Source of the DNA: Longivirga sp036510975 | GTDB lineage: Bacteria; Actinomycetota; Actinomycetes; S36-B12; CAIYMF01 | Direction of reading: 5' to 3' | Assembly (NCBI GenBank): GCA_036510975.1 | Contig: DATCCY010000016.1 | Coordinates: forward strand, 10,819-74,818 | DNA length: 64,000 nt | In this document: piece after piece, positions 9,290-17,800 of the stretch | Layout of the letters: each line of letters starts with the position of its first letter | Numbering within the stretch: position 1 is the first letter of the stretch | The notes under the pieces: generated by a model | Told to the model about the DNA's origin: nothing | The model's input: only the letters and a program-made list of their open reading frames with translations | Databases searched by the model: none | Translations under genes and position numbers: made by a program

Positions 9290-9329
9290 AGCGCCCCACC
9301 CCCACGCCGAGACTGATCGCGCGGGGGTG

Positions 9330-10754
9330 TCAGCAGGCCCTACGCCCCACAGGACCCGTCTCGCGGGGCAGGGCCACCCCGAAGCGGGCGCCGCCCTCGG
9401 GCGCGGAGCCCGCGTAGGCGCGTCCGCCGAGACGCGTCGCGAGGCGCCCGACGAGCGCCAGCCCCACCCCGGTGCCGACCTGTCGGACGCCGCGGTAGCG
9501 CTCGTGCAGCGCGGCGGGCTCGAAGGCCACCGCCACGTCGTCCGGCGTGAGCCCCGGCCCGCCGTCGCGGACCTCGACCGTGGCACCCCACGACTCCGCG
9601 CGCACGGCGAGGACGAGCGGGCGCCCGACCGGGGTGACGCGCAGGGCGTTCTCCGCGAGGTTGTCGACGATCTGGCGCACGCGCAGCGGGTCGGTCCGTA
9701 CGACGAGCGGTGTCGTCGGGACCTCGAGCACGAAGAGCACACCGTCGCGCTCGCAGCGGGCCCGCCACACCTGCCCGGCATCGGCACCGAGCGCGGAGAG
9801 GTCGACGTCGGTCACCGAGAGCCGCACGTCGGCGGCACCGAGGCGCGAGAGGTCGAGCAGGTCGGCGACGAGGCGCTCGAGCCGGTGCGACTCCGCGAGA
9901 ACGGTCGCACCCGTCGCGGCGACGTCGCCCTCGGCGACCACTCCGTCGGCGAGGGCCTCGGCGTAGCCGGTGATGCCCGTGAGCGGTGTGCGCAGCTCGT
10001 GGGAGACCGAGAGCAGGAAGTCGCGCTGACGGCCCTCGCTGGTGGCCAGCGCCGTCGACAGCCGGTTGAGCGACTCCGACACAGTGGCCACCTCGGCCGG
10101 GCCCTCCGGGACGAGAGCGACGTCGCGGGCGCCGGTCGCGAGCCGCTCGGCGGCGTCGGCGGCGTGGCGCAGCGGCCGGACGATGCGGCGCGCGGCGAGG
10201 ACGCCGACGACGACCGCCACCACCAGCCCCACGAGCAGCGCGAGGGCGAGCCGGCGCAGCTCGAGGCCGGTCTGCGAGCGCGCGACGGAGGCGTCCTGGA
10301 CCAGGAACACCGAGGTGTCGGCCGACACCGAGCGGCCCTCGACGAACACGGTCCCCGACGTCGTGGCCCGCACGTCGCTCACGCTGGCCCCGGCCCGCGT
10401 CGCTGCGAGGTCGGCCGCGGTCACCGGCGGCTGCGGGCCGCGGGCGCGCACGACCTGCGCGGTGATCCCCTCCGCGGCCAGCAGGGCGCGCATGCGGACC
10501 AGGCCGGCGGCACCCTGGCCGCTCTCGGCGCGGGCCAGGACGTCGCTGACGAGATCGGCCTGCGCGGCGAGCTGACGCCGTGCCTGGGCCTCGGTCGCGT
10601 TGGCCACCAGCGGGTAGGACACCAGGCCGGTCACGACGACCGCGATCACCGCGACAAGGGCTGCGACCATGGCGAACTGGGCGGTCAGCGTGGTCCGCCG
10701 GCGCGGCGGCCCCGCGGCGGCCAGCGGGGGGTCGAGGACCCCGGCCGTGGTCAC
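9330..10754 (-). CDS. two-component sensor histidine kinase
   Basis: This 474-residue sensor kinase has transmembrane segments at about residues 25-47 and 170-188 enclosing an extracytoplasmic sensor region of about 120 residues. A HAMP linker (about 189-240) and a HisKA dimerisation domain follow, with the phosphoacceptor His252 in SVSHELRTPLTG. The C-terminal HATPase domain carries an N-box (DNLAENALRVTP) and glycine boxes (RDGGPGL, GTGVGLALVG). The GTG start overlaps the response regulator stop by four bases, so the pair is translationally coupled. The signal is unknown; the sensor region resembles nothing I recognise. The pair interrupts a row of tryptophan genes. Confidence 0.93.
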   Translation of the reverse strand: MTTAGVLDPPLAAAGPPRRRTTLTAQFAMVAALVAVIAVVVTGLVSYPLVANATEAQARRQLAAQADLVSDVLARAESGQGAAGLVRMRALLAAEGITAQVVRARGPQPPVTAADLAATRAGASVSDVRATTSGTVFVEGRSVSADTSVFLVQDASVARSQTGLELRRLALALLVGLVVAVVVGVLAARRIVRPLRHAADAAERLATGARDVALVPEGPAEVATVSESLNRLSTALATSEGRQRDFLLSVSHELRTPLTGITGYAEALADGVVAEGDVAATGATVLAESHRLERLVADLLDLSRLGAADVRLSVTDVDLSALGADAGQVWRARCERDGVLFVLEVPTTPLVVRTDPLRVRQIVDNLAENALRVTPVGRPLVLAVRAESWGATVEVRDGGPGLTPDDVAVAFEPAALHERYRGVRQVGTGVGLALVGRLATRLGGRAYAGSAPEGGARFGVALPRETGPVGRRAC

Positions 10755-11458
10755 GGCACGGGCCGGTCATCGGCGCTGTAGCCCACCCCGCGGACCGTGC
10801 GGATCGGGCTCGCGTCACCGAGCTTCCCGCGCACCTGGGCCACGTGGACATCCACCGTCCGGGTCCCGACGACGGCGGCGTAGCCCCACACCTCGCTGAG
10901 CAGCTGCTCGCGGGTAAAGACCCGCCCGGGTGCGCGCATGAGGTGCACGAGCAGGTCGAACTCCGTGGCCGTGAGCTCGACCTCGGACTCGTCGACGATC
11001 ACGCGGTGCGTCACGCGGTCGACGCGGACGCGGCCCAGGGTGAGCGGGGCCGGCGTCGAGGGCGGGCCGTCGGCCCGGCGCAGGACGGACTTCACCCGGG
11101 CCACCACCTCGCGCGGCGAGAACGGCTTGGTGATGTAGTCGTCCGCCCCGAGCTCGAGACCGAGGACGCGGTCGATCTCGTCGTCCCGAGCGGTACAGAA
11201 CAGGACCGGCACCCAGTCGTCGTCCCCCCGCAGACGGCGGCAGACCTCCGTGCCGTCCATCTCCGGCAGCCCGACGTCGAGGACGATCGCGACAGGCTTC
11301 AGAGCCCGTGCCGACGCGAGCCCGGCCCGACCGTCGCGCTCGACGTGCACGCCGTAGCCCTCCCGGGCGAGGTACATCCGCAGCAGGTCCGCGATCGCCG
11401 CCTCGTCCTCGACGACGAGCACCAGCCCCCGCTCGCTCCCCCCACCAGCCCCAGTCAC
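10751..11458 (-). CDS. OmpR/PhoB-family response regulator
   Basis: This DNA-binding response regulator is about 235 residues long. The receiver domain has the acidic pair VVEDE, the phosphoacceptor Asp61 in VLDVGLP and the conserved lysine in ITKPF. A winged-helix Trans_reg_C domain follows, with VELTATEFDLLVHLM and the C-terminal VRGVGYSA. A GTG at 11503 would add 15 residues that do not resemble the family. I chose GTG 11458 because the receiver begins right after it and a GACTCT hexamer ends six bases upstream. The gene overlaps its kinase by four bases. Confidence 0.92.
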   Translation of the reverse strand: MTGAGGGSERGLVLVVEDEAAIADLLRMYLAREGYGVHVERDGRAGLASARALKPVAIVLDVGLPEMDGTEVCRRLRGDDDWVPVLFCTARDDEIDRVLGLELGADDYITKPFSPREVVARVKSVLRRADGPPSTPAPLTLGRVRVDRVTHRVIVDESEVELTATEFDLLVHLMRAPGRVFTREQLLSEVWGYAAVVGTRTVDVHVAQVRGKLGDASPIRTVRGVGYSADDRPVP

Positions 11459-11731
11459 GCCCCCAGAGTCCCAGAGCGACGACACGGAACCGATGACGCC
11501 CACGTACGAGTCGTGTCAGACCGACCAGGCAGACCCATCGCCGCGAAGCGGCCTCGCGGCGTTAAGCCGACCCACAGGCCCTACGCCGAAGCGAGCCGGC
11601 CCGAGCCCGCAGTGGGCCCCCGCAGGGGGTCCGCGGGGGCGAGCGGGAGGCGGGCGAAGCCCGCGACCAGGCCGGAGATCGGCGGCGGCGCCGACGAAGC
11701 CGTGCAGGGCACAGCTTCCTGGAGGCGCGAA
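11459..11731. other. intergenic region with GC-rich hairpins
   Basis: This 273-base gap between the HGxxPAAW gene and the response regulator holds no convincing gene. It contains GC-rich inverted repeats around 11613-11640 (runs of C facing runs of G) that could end transcription from the upstream trpE group. It also has a 14-base stretch at 11550-11563 that recurs at 40940-40953. Confidence 0.4.
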
Positions 11732-11944
11732 CTACTCGGCCTCGACCGGAGCGCCCATGCCCATCATGCCCATGACCTTGCCGACGATCGCACCCACGAC
11801 GGCGAGCCCGACCGCGCCGATCCAGAACAGCGGCCAGTTGCCCAGCAGCACGGCGACGGCACCGACGACGAAGGCGATCATGATGATGGTGACGGCCGTC
11901 CAGGCGGCGGGCGTGTTGCCGTGGTACTCGTGCTCGGCGGTCAT
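11732..11944 (-). CDS. HGxxPAAW family small membrane protein
   Basis: This small protein of 70 residues begins with the motif that names its family (HGNTPAAW, residues 8-15), followed by two hydrophobic helices separated by a short turn. Its role is unknown. In this window it follows the Trp-associated membrane protein and trpE, the usual neighbourhood of the family. The ATG at 11944 is preceded by a strong AGGAGG Shine-Dalgarno. The open frame extends far upstream, but the motif and ribosome binding site fix the start here. Confidence 0.88.
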   Translation of the reverse strand: MTAEHEYHGNTPAAWTAVTIIMIAFVVGAVAVLLGNWPLFWIGAVGLAVVGAIVGKVMGMMGMGAPVEAE

Positions 11945-11981
11945 CGCGGGTCCTCCTCGGCGAGTGTCGGGCGCCATTGTG

Positions 11982-12650
11982 TCAGGCGTCGGCTCCGCCG
12001 TGCAGCGTCGGGTCGTTCGCCGTGTCGTCCGTGGGGTCGACCCCCCGGTCGAGCTGGTCCCAGGCGGAGTCCGCGCGCGGGTCGGTCCGCGCTGCGGAAG
12101 CGTCACCGGCGCCGGCCCGGCCGCGTTCGTAGCGCCCGCCGAGCACCGGCCAGGTCCGGCTGCGTCGCAGGACGACGACGCCGGCGAGCATGACGAGCAC
12201 GGCCCCGACACAGGCCACCGCCCACCAGCTCGAGTGCGACACGGTGAGGCCCGTCGCGCCCACGCCGGTGCGTTCGGCCACGAGTCGGCCCACCGTCGTG
12301 TCGGCGTCGACCGACGACGCGTCCCGAGCGGCGAACTGCACGGCACGCAACGCGGTCGCGAGGCCGAGGACCACGAGCACGATCCCGGTGGCGAGGCGTC
12401 CGACCCGTCGTGTGGCCACGAGCGCCGCGATGCCGGCCAGGGCGACCAGCGCGGCAGCGGTGCCCTCGGGCTGCAGGTCGCGGCCGGTGAGGTCGACCTG
12501 CAGCGTCGGCAGTCCGGCGTCACCCACGCGCGCGGTGACCCACACGCGCCCGTAGGCGAGCAGCATGAGGCAGGCGCCGGCCAGGAGCAGGACGAGGGCG
12601 ACGGCGTAGCCGCGACGCCCGGCAGGTGCAGCGGGGACGGGCTGGCTCAC
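11982..12650 (-). CDS. Trp biosynthesis-associated membrane protein (TIGR02234 type)
   Basis: This 222-residue protein has four predicted membrane helices (two near the N-terminus, two after residue 90) and a polar, acidic C-terminus. It matches the actinobacterial membrane proteins encoded directly after trpE (Trp_oprn_chp, TIGR02234), whose function is not established. The GTG start at 12650 overlaps the trpE stop by four bases, so it is translated together with anthranilate synthase. A long open frame continues upstream in the same phase, but that part is a shadow of trpE. Confidence 0.87.
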   Translation of the reverse strand: MSQPVPAAPAGRRGYAVALVLLLAGACLMLLAYGRVWVTARVGDAGLPTLQVDLTGRDLQPEGTAAALVALAGIAALVATRRVGRLATGIVLVVLGLATALRAVQFAARDASSVDADTTVGRLVAERTGVGATGLTVSHSSWWAVACVGAVLVMLAGVVVLRRSRTWPVLGGRYERGRAGAGDASAARTDPRADSAWDQLDRGVDPTDDTANDPTLHGGADA

Positions 12651-14215
12651 GCGCCGGCCGGTCGCATGGTCGACGCCATGGCGACCGCACGCAGGACGGC
12701 GGCGGCCTTGTTGCGGCACTCCTGGTCCTCGGTCTCCGGTACGGAGTCGGCGACCAGCCCGCCGCCCGCCTGGACGTAGGCGACGCCGTCCTTGATCACG
12801 CCCGTGCGGATGGCGATGGCTGTGTCGAGGTCGCCGGCGAAGTCGAGGTAGCCGACGGCGCCGCCGTAGACGCCGCGACGCACCGGCTCGAGCTCGTCGA
12901 TGATCTCCATCGCCCGCGGCTTCGGAGCGCCCGACAGCGTCCCGGCGGGGAAGGTCGAGGCCAGGACGTCGTACGCCGTGCGCCCGGGCGCGAGCGTGCC
13001 GACCACCGTCGACACGATGTGCATGATGTGGCTGTAGCGCTCGACGCTCATGAAGTCGACGACTTCCACGCTGCCGGGCGAGCAGACCCGACCGAGGTCG
13101 TTGCGGCCGAGGTCGACGAGCATGAGGTGCTCGGCGCGCTCCTTCTCGTCGGCGAGCAGCTCCTCGGCGAGCGCGTTGTCCTCCTCCGGTGTCGCTCCTC
13201 GGGGCCGGGAGCCCGCGATCGGGTGCAGCATCGCGCGACCGTCGGCCACCTTCACCAGCGCCTCTGGCGAGGAGCCGACGACGTCGAAGGCCACCGTGTC
13301 CGACAGTGAGCCGTCGTCGGTGCCGACGGGGACGCGCAGCAGGTACATGTACGGGCTCGGGTTGGTCACGCGCAGCACCCGGTAGACGTCGAGCGAGGAC
13401 GCCGCGCACGGGGCCGAGAATCGCTGCGACAGCACGATCTGGAAGGCATCGCCCGCACGGATGTGCTCCTTGCAGGCCTCCACGCCGGCAAGGTAGTCCG
13501 ACCGCTCGGTGCGCGACGTGACCTCGACCTGCGCGGTCGCGTCGTACGTCGACGCGGACGCGGCTGCGTGCTTCGCGAGATCGGCCTGCATGAGGTCGAG
13601 ACGACGCACGGCGTCGTCCCACGCGTCGTCGACCCGCTCGTCGGTGGCGTCGTAGTTGATCGCGTTGGCGATCAGGAGCACCGAGCCGTCGTGGTGGTCG
13701 AGCACGGCGAGGTCGGTCGCGAGCAGCATCGCCACCTCGGGGACGCCGATCTCGTCAGGGTTCGAGTCCGGCAGCCGCTCCCAGCGCCGGACCGCGTCGT
13801 AGGACAGGTAGCCGACCATGCCGCCGGTCAGCGGCGGGAGGCCGTCGAGCCGCTCGGTGTGCAGCGCCGCGATGGTGTCGCGCAGCGCCGACAGGGGGTC
13901 GCCGCCGGTCGGCAGGCCCACGGGCGCGTTGCCGAACCAGCGCGTCTGCCCGTCGACCTCGGTGAGCATCGCGGCGCTGCGCACCCCCACGAAGGAGTAG
14001 CGCGACCACGCCCGGCCGTGCTCGGCCGACTCGAGCAGGAACGTGCCGGCGCGCTCGCCGGCGAGCTTGCGGTAGAGCCCGGTCGGCGTCTCGCCGTCGG
14101 CCAGCAGCCGGCGTACGACCGGGATGACCCGACGGTCGCGGGCGAGCTCGCGGAAGCCCTCGAGGTCCGGCGCGGCCGACCCCGCGAACGTCGGGGCGTA
14201 CGGCGTGGCGGTCAT
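12647..14215 (-). CDS. trpE: anthranilate synthase component I
   Basis: TrpE converts chorismate to anthranilate using ammonia supplied by the TrpG amidotransferase, the committed step of tryptophan synthesis. The 522-residue protein contains the C-terminal chorismate-binding domain with the motif STFPAGTLSGAPKPRAMEIID and the late GVAYVQAGGGLVADS. The N-terminal region has the LLESAE feedback-binding segment (LLES followed by tryptophan-contact residues), which suggests allosteric inhibition by tryptophan. No trpG is visible in this window. It overlaps hisI upstream and the membrane protein downstream by four bases each. Confidence 0.97.
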   Translation of the reverse strand: MTATPYAPTFAGSAAPDLEGFRELARDRRVIPVVRRLLADGETPTGLYRKLAGERAGTFLLESAEHGRAWSRYSFVGVRSAAMLTEVDGQTRWFGNAPVGLPTGGDPLSALRDTIAALHTERLDGLPPLTGGMVGYLSYDAVRRWERLPDSNPDEIGVPEVAMLLATDLAVLDHHDGSVLLIANAINYDATDERVDDAWDDAVRRLDLMQADLAKHAAASASTYDATAQVEVTSRTERSDYLAGVEACKEHIRAGDAFQIVLSQRFSAPCAASSLDVYRVLRVTNPSPYMYLLRVPVGTDDGSLSDTVAFDVVGSSPEALVKVADGRAMLHPIAGSRPRGATPEEDNALAEELLADEKERAEHLMLVDLGRNDLGRVCSPGSVEVVDFMSVERYSHIMHIVSTVVGTLAPGRTAYDVLASTFPAGTLSGAPKPRAMEIIDELEPVRRGVYGGAVGYLDFAGDLDTAIAIRTGVIKDGVAYVQAGGGLVADSVPETEDQECRNKAAAVLRAVAMASTMRPAGA

Positions 14216-14604
14216 GCGGGGTCTCCGTCGCTGGGCAGGTCGAGCAGGACGTCGGCGTCGAAGCAGGTGCGATCACCGGTGTGGCAGGCGGCGCCCACCT
14301 GGTCGACGGCGAGCAGGACGGCGTCGCCGTCGCAGTCGAGCCGCACCGAGCGCACGTGCTGGCGGTGCCCCGAGGTCTCGCCCTTCACCCAGTACTCCTG
14401 GCGCGAGCGTGACCAGTACGTCGCACGTCCGGTGCTCAGCGTCCGGCGCAGGGCCTCGGCGTCCATCCACGCGACCATGAGCACCTCTCCGGTGTCCCAC
14501 TGCTGCGCGACGGCGGCCACGAGGCCGTGCTCGTCGCGCCTGAGCCGGGACTCGACGGCGTCCCACGCTGCTGGGTCGAACAGCCTCTGCTCCACGACGG
14601 TCAT
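14212..14604 (-). CDS. hisI: phosphoribosyl-AMP cyclohydrolase
   Basis: HisI opens the purine ring of phosphoribosyl-AMP in the third step of histidine synthesis. The 130-residue protein shows the metal-binding pattern of the family: DCDGDAVLL, then CHTGDRTCF. The segments VLMVAWMDAEALRRT and YWSRSRQEYWVKGETSG are also typical. There is no HisE domain, so it is the single-function form. ATG 14604 gives the normal length; ATG 14646 is also possible and would add 14 unmatched residues. It overlaps trpE by four bases, linking histidine and tryptophan genes in one transcript. Confidence 0.94.
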   Translation of the reverse strand: MTVVEQRLFDPAAWDAVESRLRRDEHGLVAAVAQQWDTGEVLMVAWMDAEALRRTLSTGRATYWSRSRQEYWVKGETSGHRQHVRSVRLDCDGDAVLLAVDQVGAACHTGDRTCFDADVLLDLPSDGDPA

Positions 14605-14678
14605 TCTGCCGTGCGCCTGCCACCGCGTTTCGACGGGCCGTGACATGATCCCGACGCAGTCGAGCGACGGGGCAGGAC

Positions 14679-15317
14679 ATGGACGGCACCACACCTCCGG
14701 GACCGCCGGACGGGCTCGGCTCGAGCAGGTCCGGCACGTCGGCCGGCCCCGTCCGCGACGACCTGGTCTTTCCCGGGGCGAGCGACGACGCCTGGCGCAG
14801 CGGGGAACCGGCCGACGACCGGTCCCGCTGGGTGGTGGTCGCCGCCGTCGTCGCGGCGGCGGTCGTGGTCGTGGTCGCCGCCATAGCCGTGATCGGGGTC
14901 GGCGTCCTGCGCGGGGCGACCAGCAGCAGCCCGACGGCGTCCGGTGCCACGTCGTCGGTCGGCGCGCTCGACGTGGGCGCGTGCTACCGGCTCCCCACCG
15001 ACGACGCGAGCTCGGACAGCGTGGGCGACGTGGCGGTCGTGCCGTGCACCGAGCCGCACGACGGCCAGGTCTACGCCCATGTGCCGCTCACGTTCGACGA
15101 CTACCCGTCCGACGCCGCCCTCACCGCGGCCGCCGAGTCGGGGTGCGGCGCCGACGACTCCTCCCTCGACCCGTCGGTGGCGTCGAGCGACACGATGTCG
15201 CCGTCCTGGTACGCCCCGCTCGAGGCCGACTGGGCCGACAGCCCGCACACCGCGACGTGCGTCATCGAGTCCAACGACCCGAACGGGCTCACCCGATCCT
15301 GGACGACCACGCCGTAG
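14679..15317 (+). CDS. membrane-anchored protein with septum-formation-like domain
   Basis: This 212-residue protein has a polar N-terminus, one strong membrane helix (about residues 50-77, Val/Ala-rich) and an exported domain. The exported domain contains VGACYRLP and VPCTEPHDGQVYA, which resemble the cysteine-containing Septum_form (DUF4190-associated) domain of actinobacteria. Four cysteines in that domain could form two disulfides. It is transcribed divergently from hisI and ends 16 bases before the convergent NQFGTPI-repeat protein gene. The function is unknown; the domain name does not prove a role in septation. Confidence 0.75.
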   Translation: MDGTTPPGPPDGLGSSRSGTSAGPVRDDLVFPGASDDAWRSGEPADDRSRWVVVAAVVAAAVVVVVAAIAVIGVGVLRGATSSSPTASGATSSVGALDVGACYRLPTDDASSDSVGDVAVVPCTEPHDGQVYAHVPLTFDDYPSDAALTAAAESGCGADDSSLDPSVASSDTMSPSWYAPLEADWADSPHTATCVIESNDPNGLTRSWTTTP

Positions 15318-15333
15318 CGGTCCGCGGGTCCGG

Positions 15334-16191
15334 TCAGCGCCCGCGCATCCAGCGCTGCGACTCCGGCAGGCTCAGCATCACGACGAGCACCGCGGCGAGG
15401 CCGTTGGACACGACCCAGCCCGCGAGGTAGCCGGCGTTCACGTCCGGCAGGCCCGACGTCGCCAGGTCGTACGCCGCCTTGAGCAGGGTCAGCACGCCGA
15501 GCACCAGCAGGGTCCACGCGCCCCAGACGTGTCCCTTCAGCGCTGCGACACCGGCGACGGCGTAGAGCAGGCCGAAGGCCAGGCAGATGACGAGCAGCTG
15601 CAGCAGCGCCGCCCGGATCACCGAGACGAGTCCGTCGAAGCCGGCCGACTGGTCCAGGCCGCTCACGCCGATCTGGGTCGTGAAGGCGAGGTAGAGGAAG
15701 AGGACCAGCGCGCCCATGAGCAGGGTCAGGCCGCCCACGACGAGCCCCACGACCGCCGCCGTGGCGACCCCGTCGGGACGACGCAGGGTGGCCGAGGCCG
15801 ACGCGTGCGCGGCGTGGGCCGCGCGGCCGGTCGTGCCGGGGCCGTTCCAGGTGCTGACCATGCCGGGCACGGCGACGGGGGCCGCGGCGACACCCGGGGC
15901 CGCGAACGGCCCGGTCGGGGCCACCGGGGCGTCGATCGGGGTGCCGAACTGGTTCACCGCGCCTGGGGCGTAGCCCGACCCGGGTGCGACCCGGACCGGT
16001 GGGGGCGGAGGGCTGCCGAACCGGTTGGCCGCCGGAGCGATCGGCGTCCCGAACTGGTTGACCGCCGGGGCCGCGCCCGCACCGTGACCTGCGGCGGCGG
16101 GAGGCTGCGCCCCGGGGATCGCTGGTACCGACGGCGCGGTCGAGCCGGCCCCGGTGCCGGTGGCGAAGAAGTCGTAACCCGGGTCTGCCAT
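15334..16191 (-). CDS. membrane protein with NQFGTPI repeats
   Basis: This 285-residue protein has a Pro/Ala/Gly-rich cytoplasmic N-terminal half and four hydrophobic segments in the C-terminal half. The N-terminal part contains the short repeat NQFGTPI twice and a variant, NRFGSPP, spaced by Pro/Ala linkers. I do not recognise a named family. Start ATG 16191 is preceded by GGGAGGGG; the open frame continues upstream but in a different composition. It is divergent from the TIGR03085 gene, with 133 bases between the starts, and convergent with the gene at 14679. Confidence 0.75.
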   Translation of the reverse strand: MADPGYDFFATGTGAGSTAPSVPAIPGAQPPAAAGHGAGAAPAVNQFGTPIAPAANRFGSPPPPPVRVAPGSGYAPGAVNQFGTPIDAPVAPTGPFAAPGVAAAPVAVPGMVSTWNGPGTTGRAAHAAHASASATLRRPDGVATAAVVGLVVGGLTLLMGALVLFLYLAFTTQIGVSGLDQSAGFDGLVSVIRAALLQLLVICLAFGLLYAVAGVAALKGHVWGAWTLLVLGVLTLLKAAYDLATSGLPDVNAGYLAGWVVSNGLAAVLVVMLSLPESQRWMRGR

Positions 16192-16311
16192 GACGTGCCC
16201 CTCCCGCACGCGGACCCGGCGGATCCGCTCCCTGATAGGGCGTTCGGCAGGTGGGGGGCCAACCTTGACCCCGCGAGCGGGGGACGCGCGGCTCGTGGCC
16301 AGCGCTCTGCC

Positions 16312-16317
16312 TAGGCT
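16312..16317 (+). promoter_or_regulatory. -10 element of the TIGR03085 gene (leaderless)
   Basis: TAGGCT ends seven bases before the GTG at 16325. No Shine-Dalgarno is visible before this GTG, which fits a leaderless transcript. Confidence 0.55.
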
Positions 16318-16324
16318 GGGTCCG

Positions 16325-16993
16325 GTGACCACCTCCTCCTCCGCCGCCTCCGCCCCCGCCAACGCGCTCGCCGTCTCGGAGCGGTCGGCGCTGGCCGATC
16401 TCATGGCGCAGGTCGGTCCCGAGGCGCCGACGCTGTGCGGCAGCTGGACCACGCTCGACCTCGCCGCTCACCTCGTGGTGCGCGCCACCCGACCCGACGC
16501 CGCGGCCGGCATCGTGGTGGGGCCGCTCGCGTCGTACACGGAGAAGGTCATGGCGCAGGTGGCTCGCCGGCCCTGGCCCGAGCTCGTCTCCGCCGTGCGC
16601 ACCGGGCCGCCGCGCTGGTCGCCGGTGTCAGTCCCGGCCCTGGACCGCGCGACGAACACGATCGAGTACTTCGTGCACCACGAGGACGTCCGGCGCGCCG
16701 GCGGGTCGTGGGAGCCGCGCGTGCTGGACGACGGCGCCGTCGCGGACCTGTGGGCCGAGGCGACGCGCGCGGCCGGCTACCTGCTGCGACGCTCCCCCGT
16801 CGGCGTGGTCTTCGCCCCGACCGACGGGCCGCGAGCGGGCCACGAGCGCCTGGTGCGCAAGGGGTCCCGTCTCGTCACGCTGTCCGGACCGGTCGGCGAG
16901 ATCGTGCTGGCGGAGTACGGGCGGGTGACTCGCGGGCTCGAGGTTCTCGGCGCCGACGAGGACGTCGCGGCGTTCCGCGCGTTCCCGCGCTGA
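16325..16993 (+). CDS. TIGR03085 family metal-binding protein
   Basis: This 222-residue protein belongs to the actinobacterial TIGR03085 group of DinB/MDMPI-like four-helix proteins. Characteristic segments are the opening helix ERSALADLMAQVGPEAPTLC, then TLDLAAHLVVRATRPDAA and IEYFVHHEDVRRA, whose histidines probably bind a metal. Its substrate is unknown; relatives include mycothiol-dependent isomerases. GTG 16325 was chosen because the family match starts 18 residues later and a -10 hexamer lies seven bases upstream; the frame is open further upstream but without family similarity. It is convergent with hisF, 11 bases apart. Confidence 0.87.
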   Translation: MTTSSSAASAPANALAVSERSALADLMAQVGPEAPTLCGSWTTLDLAAHLVVRATRPDAAAGIVVGPLASYTEKVMAQVARRPWPELVSAVRTGPPRWSPVSVPALDRATNTIEYFVHHEDVRRAGGSWEPRVLDDGAVADLWAEATRAAGYLLRRSPVGVVFAPTDGPRAGHERLVRKGSRLVTLSGPVGEIVLAEYGRVTRGLEVLGADEDVAAFRAFPR

Positions 16994-17004
16994 GCTCCGG
17001 AGCG

Positions 17005-17793
17005 CTACGCCGACGTCGCGGTTCGGCGTACCGGGTGACCGGACTCGGCCAGGGCCTGCTTCACGGCGCCGATCGTGAGGTCGCCGAAGTGGAACACGCT
17101 CGCGGCGAGCACGGCGTCGGCACCGGCGTCGACCGCGGGGGCGAAGTCCTCGAGACGTCCGGCGCCGCCGCTGGCGATGATCGGCACCGAGACCTCGGCG
17201 CGCACGGCCGCGATGAGCGCGAGGTCGTAGCCGTGCCTGGTGCCGTCGGCGTCCATCGAGTTGAGCAGGATCTCCCCCGCTCCGAGGTCGGCCGCCCGGA
17301 CCGCCCACGCGAGCGCGTCGATCCCGGTGCTGCGTCGACCGCCGTGGGTCGTCACCTCCCAGCCGGAATCGGTGACCACGCCGTCAGGACAGCGCCGCGC
17401 GTCGATCGACAGCACGACGCACTGGGAGCCGAACCGCTCCGCCGCCTCGCGCAGGAGGTCGGGTCGGGCGATCGCGGCGGTGTTGACCCCCACCTTGTCG
17501 GCACCCGCGCGCAGCAGGCGGTTCACGTCGTCGGCCTCGCGCACGCCACCACCCACGGTCAGCGGGATGAACACCTGCTCCGCGGTGCGCCGCACGACGT
17601 CGTAGGTCGTCTCCCGGTCCCCGCTGCTCGCCGTGATGTCGAGGAAGACGAGCTCGTCCGCACCCTGTGCGTCGTAGGCACGGGCCAGCTCGACGGGGTC
17701 GCCGGCGTCGCGGAGGTCGACGAAGTTGACGCCCTTGACCACGCGGCCGGCATCGACGTCGAGACACGGGATCACCCGGACGGCAACGGTCAC
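17005..17793 (-). CDS. hisF: imidazole glycerol phosphate synthase, cyclase subunit
   Basis: HisF works with HisH to turn PRFAR and ammonia into imidazole glycerol phosphate and AICAR. The 262-residue TIM barrel carries the two catalytic aspartates at D12 (PCLDVDAG) and D131 (SIDARR). The phosphate-binding segments VGGGVRE and ASGGAGR are also present. In this genome hisF stands alone: its neighbours on both sides are on the plus strand, so it is separated from hisH/hisA by about 5 kb. A TAGGCT hexamer ends seven bases before the GTG start, so it has its own leaderless promoter. Confidence 0.97.
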   Translation of the reverse strand: MTVAVRVIPCLDVDAGRVVKGVNFVDLRDAGDPVELARAYDAQGADELVFLDITASSGDRETTYDVVRRTAEQVFIPLTVGGGVREADDVNRLLRAGADKVGVNTAAIARPDLLREAAERFGSQCVVLSIDARRCPDGVVTDSGWEVTTHGGRRSTGIDALAWAVRAADLGAGEILLNSMDADGTRHGYDLALIAAVRAEVSVPIIASGGAGRLEDFAPAVDAGADAVLAASVFHFGDLTIGAVKQALAESGHPVRRTATSA

Positions 17794-17800
17794 GGGCGCC

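Noticed and set aside
9330..11458. The two-component genes as a horizontally acquired island
   Set aside because: Base composition and codon use look like the neighbours, and there is no integrase, repeat or tRNA at the borders; a lineage-specific insertion is as far as the evidence goes.
12647..14215. A trp leader peptide or attenuator before trpE
   Set aside because: trpE overlaps hisI by four bases, so there is no leader; no Trp-codon-rich small ORF or T-box is seen near trpE or trpC.
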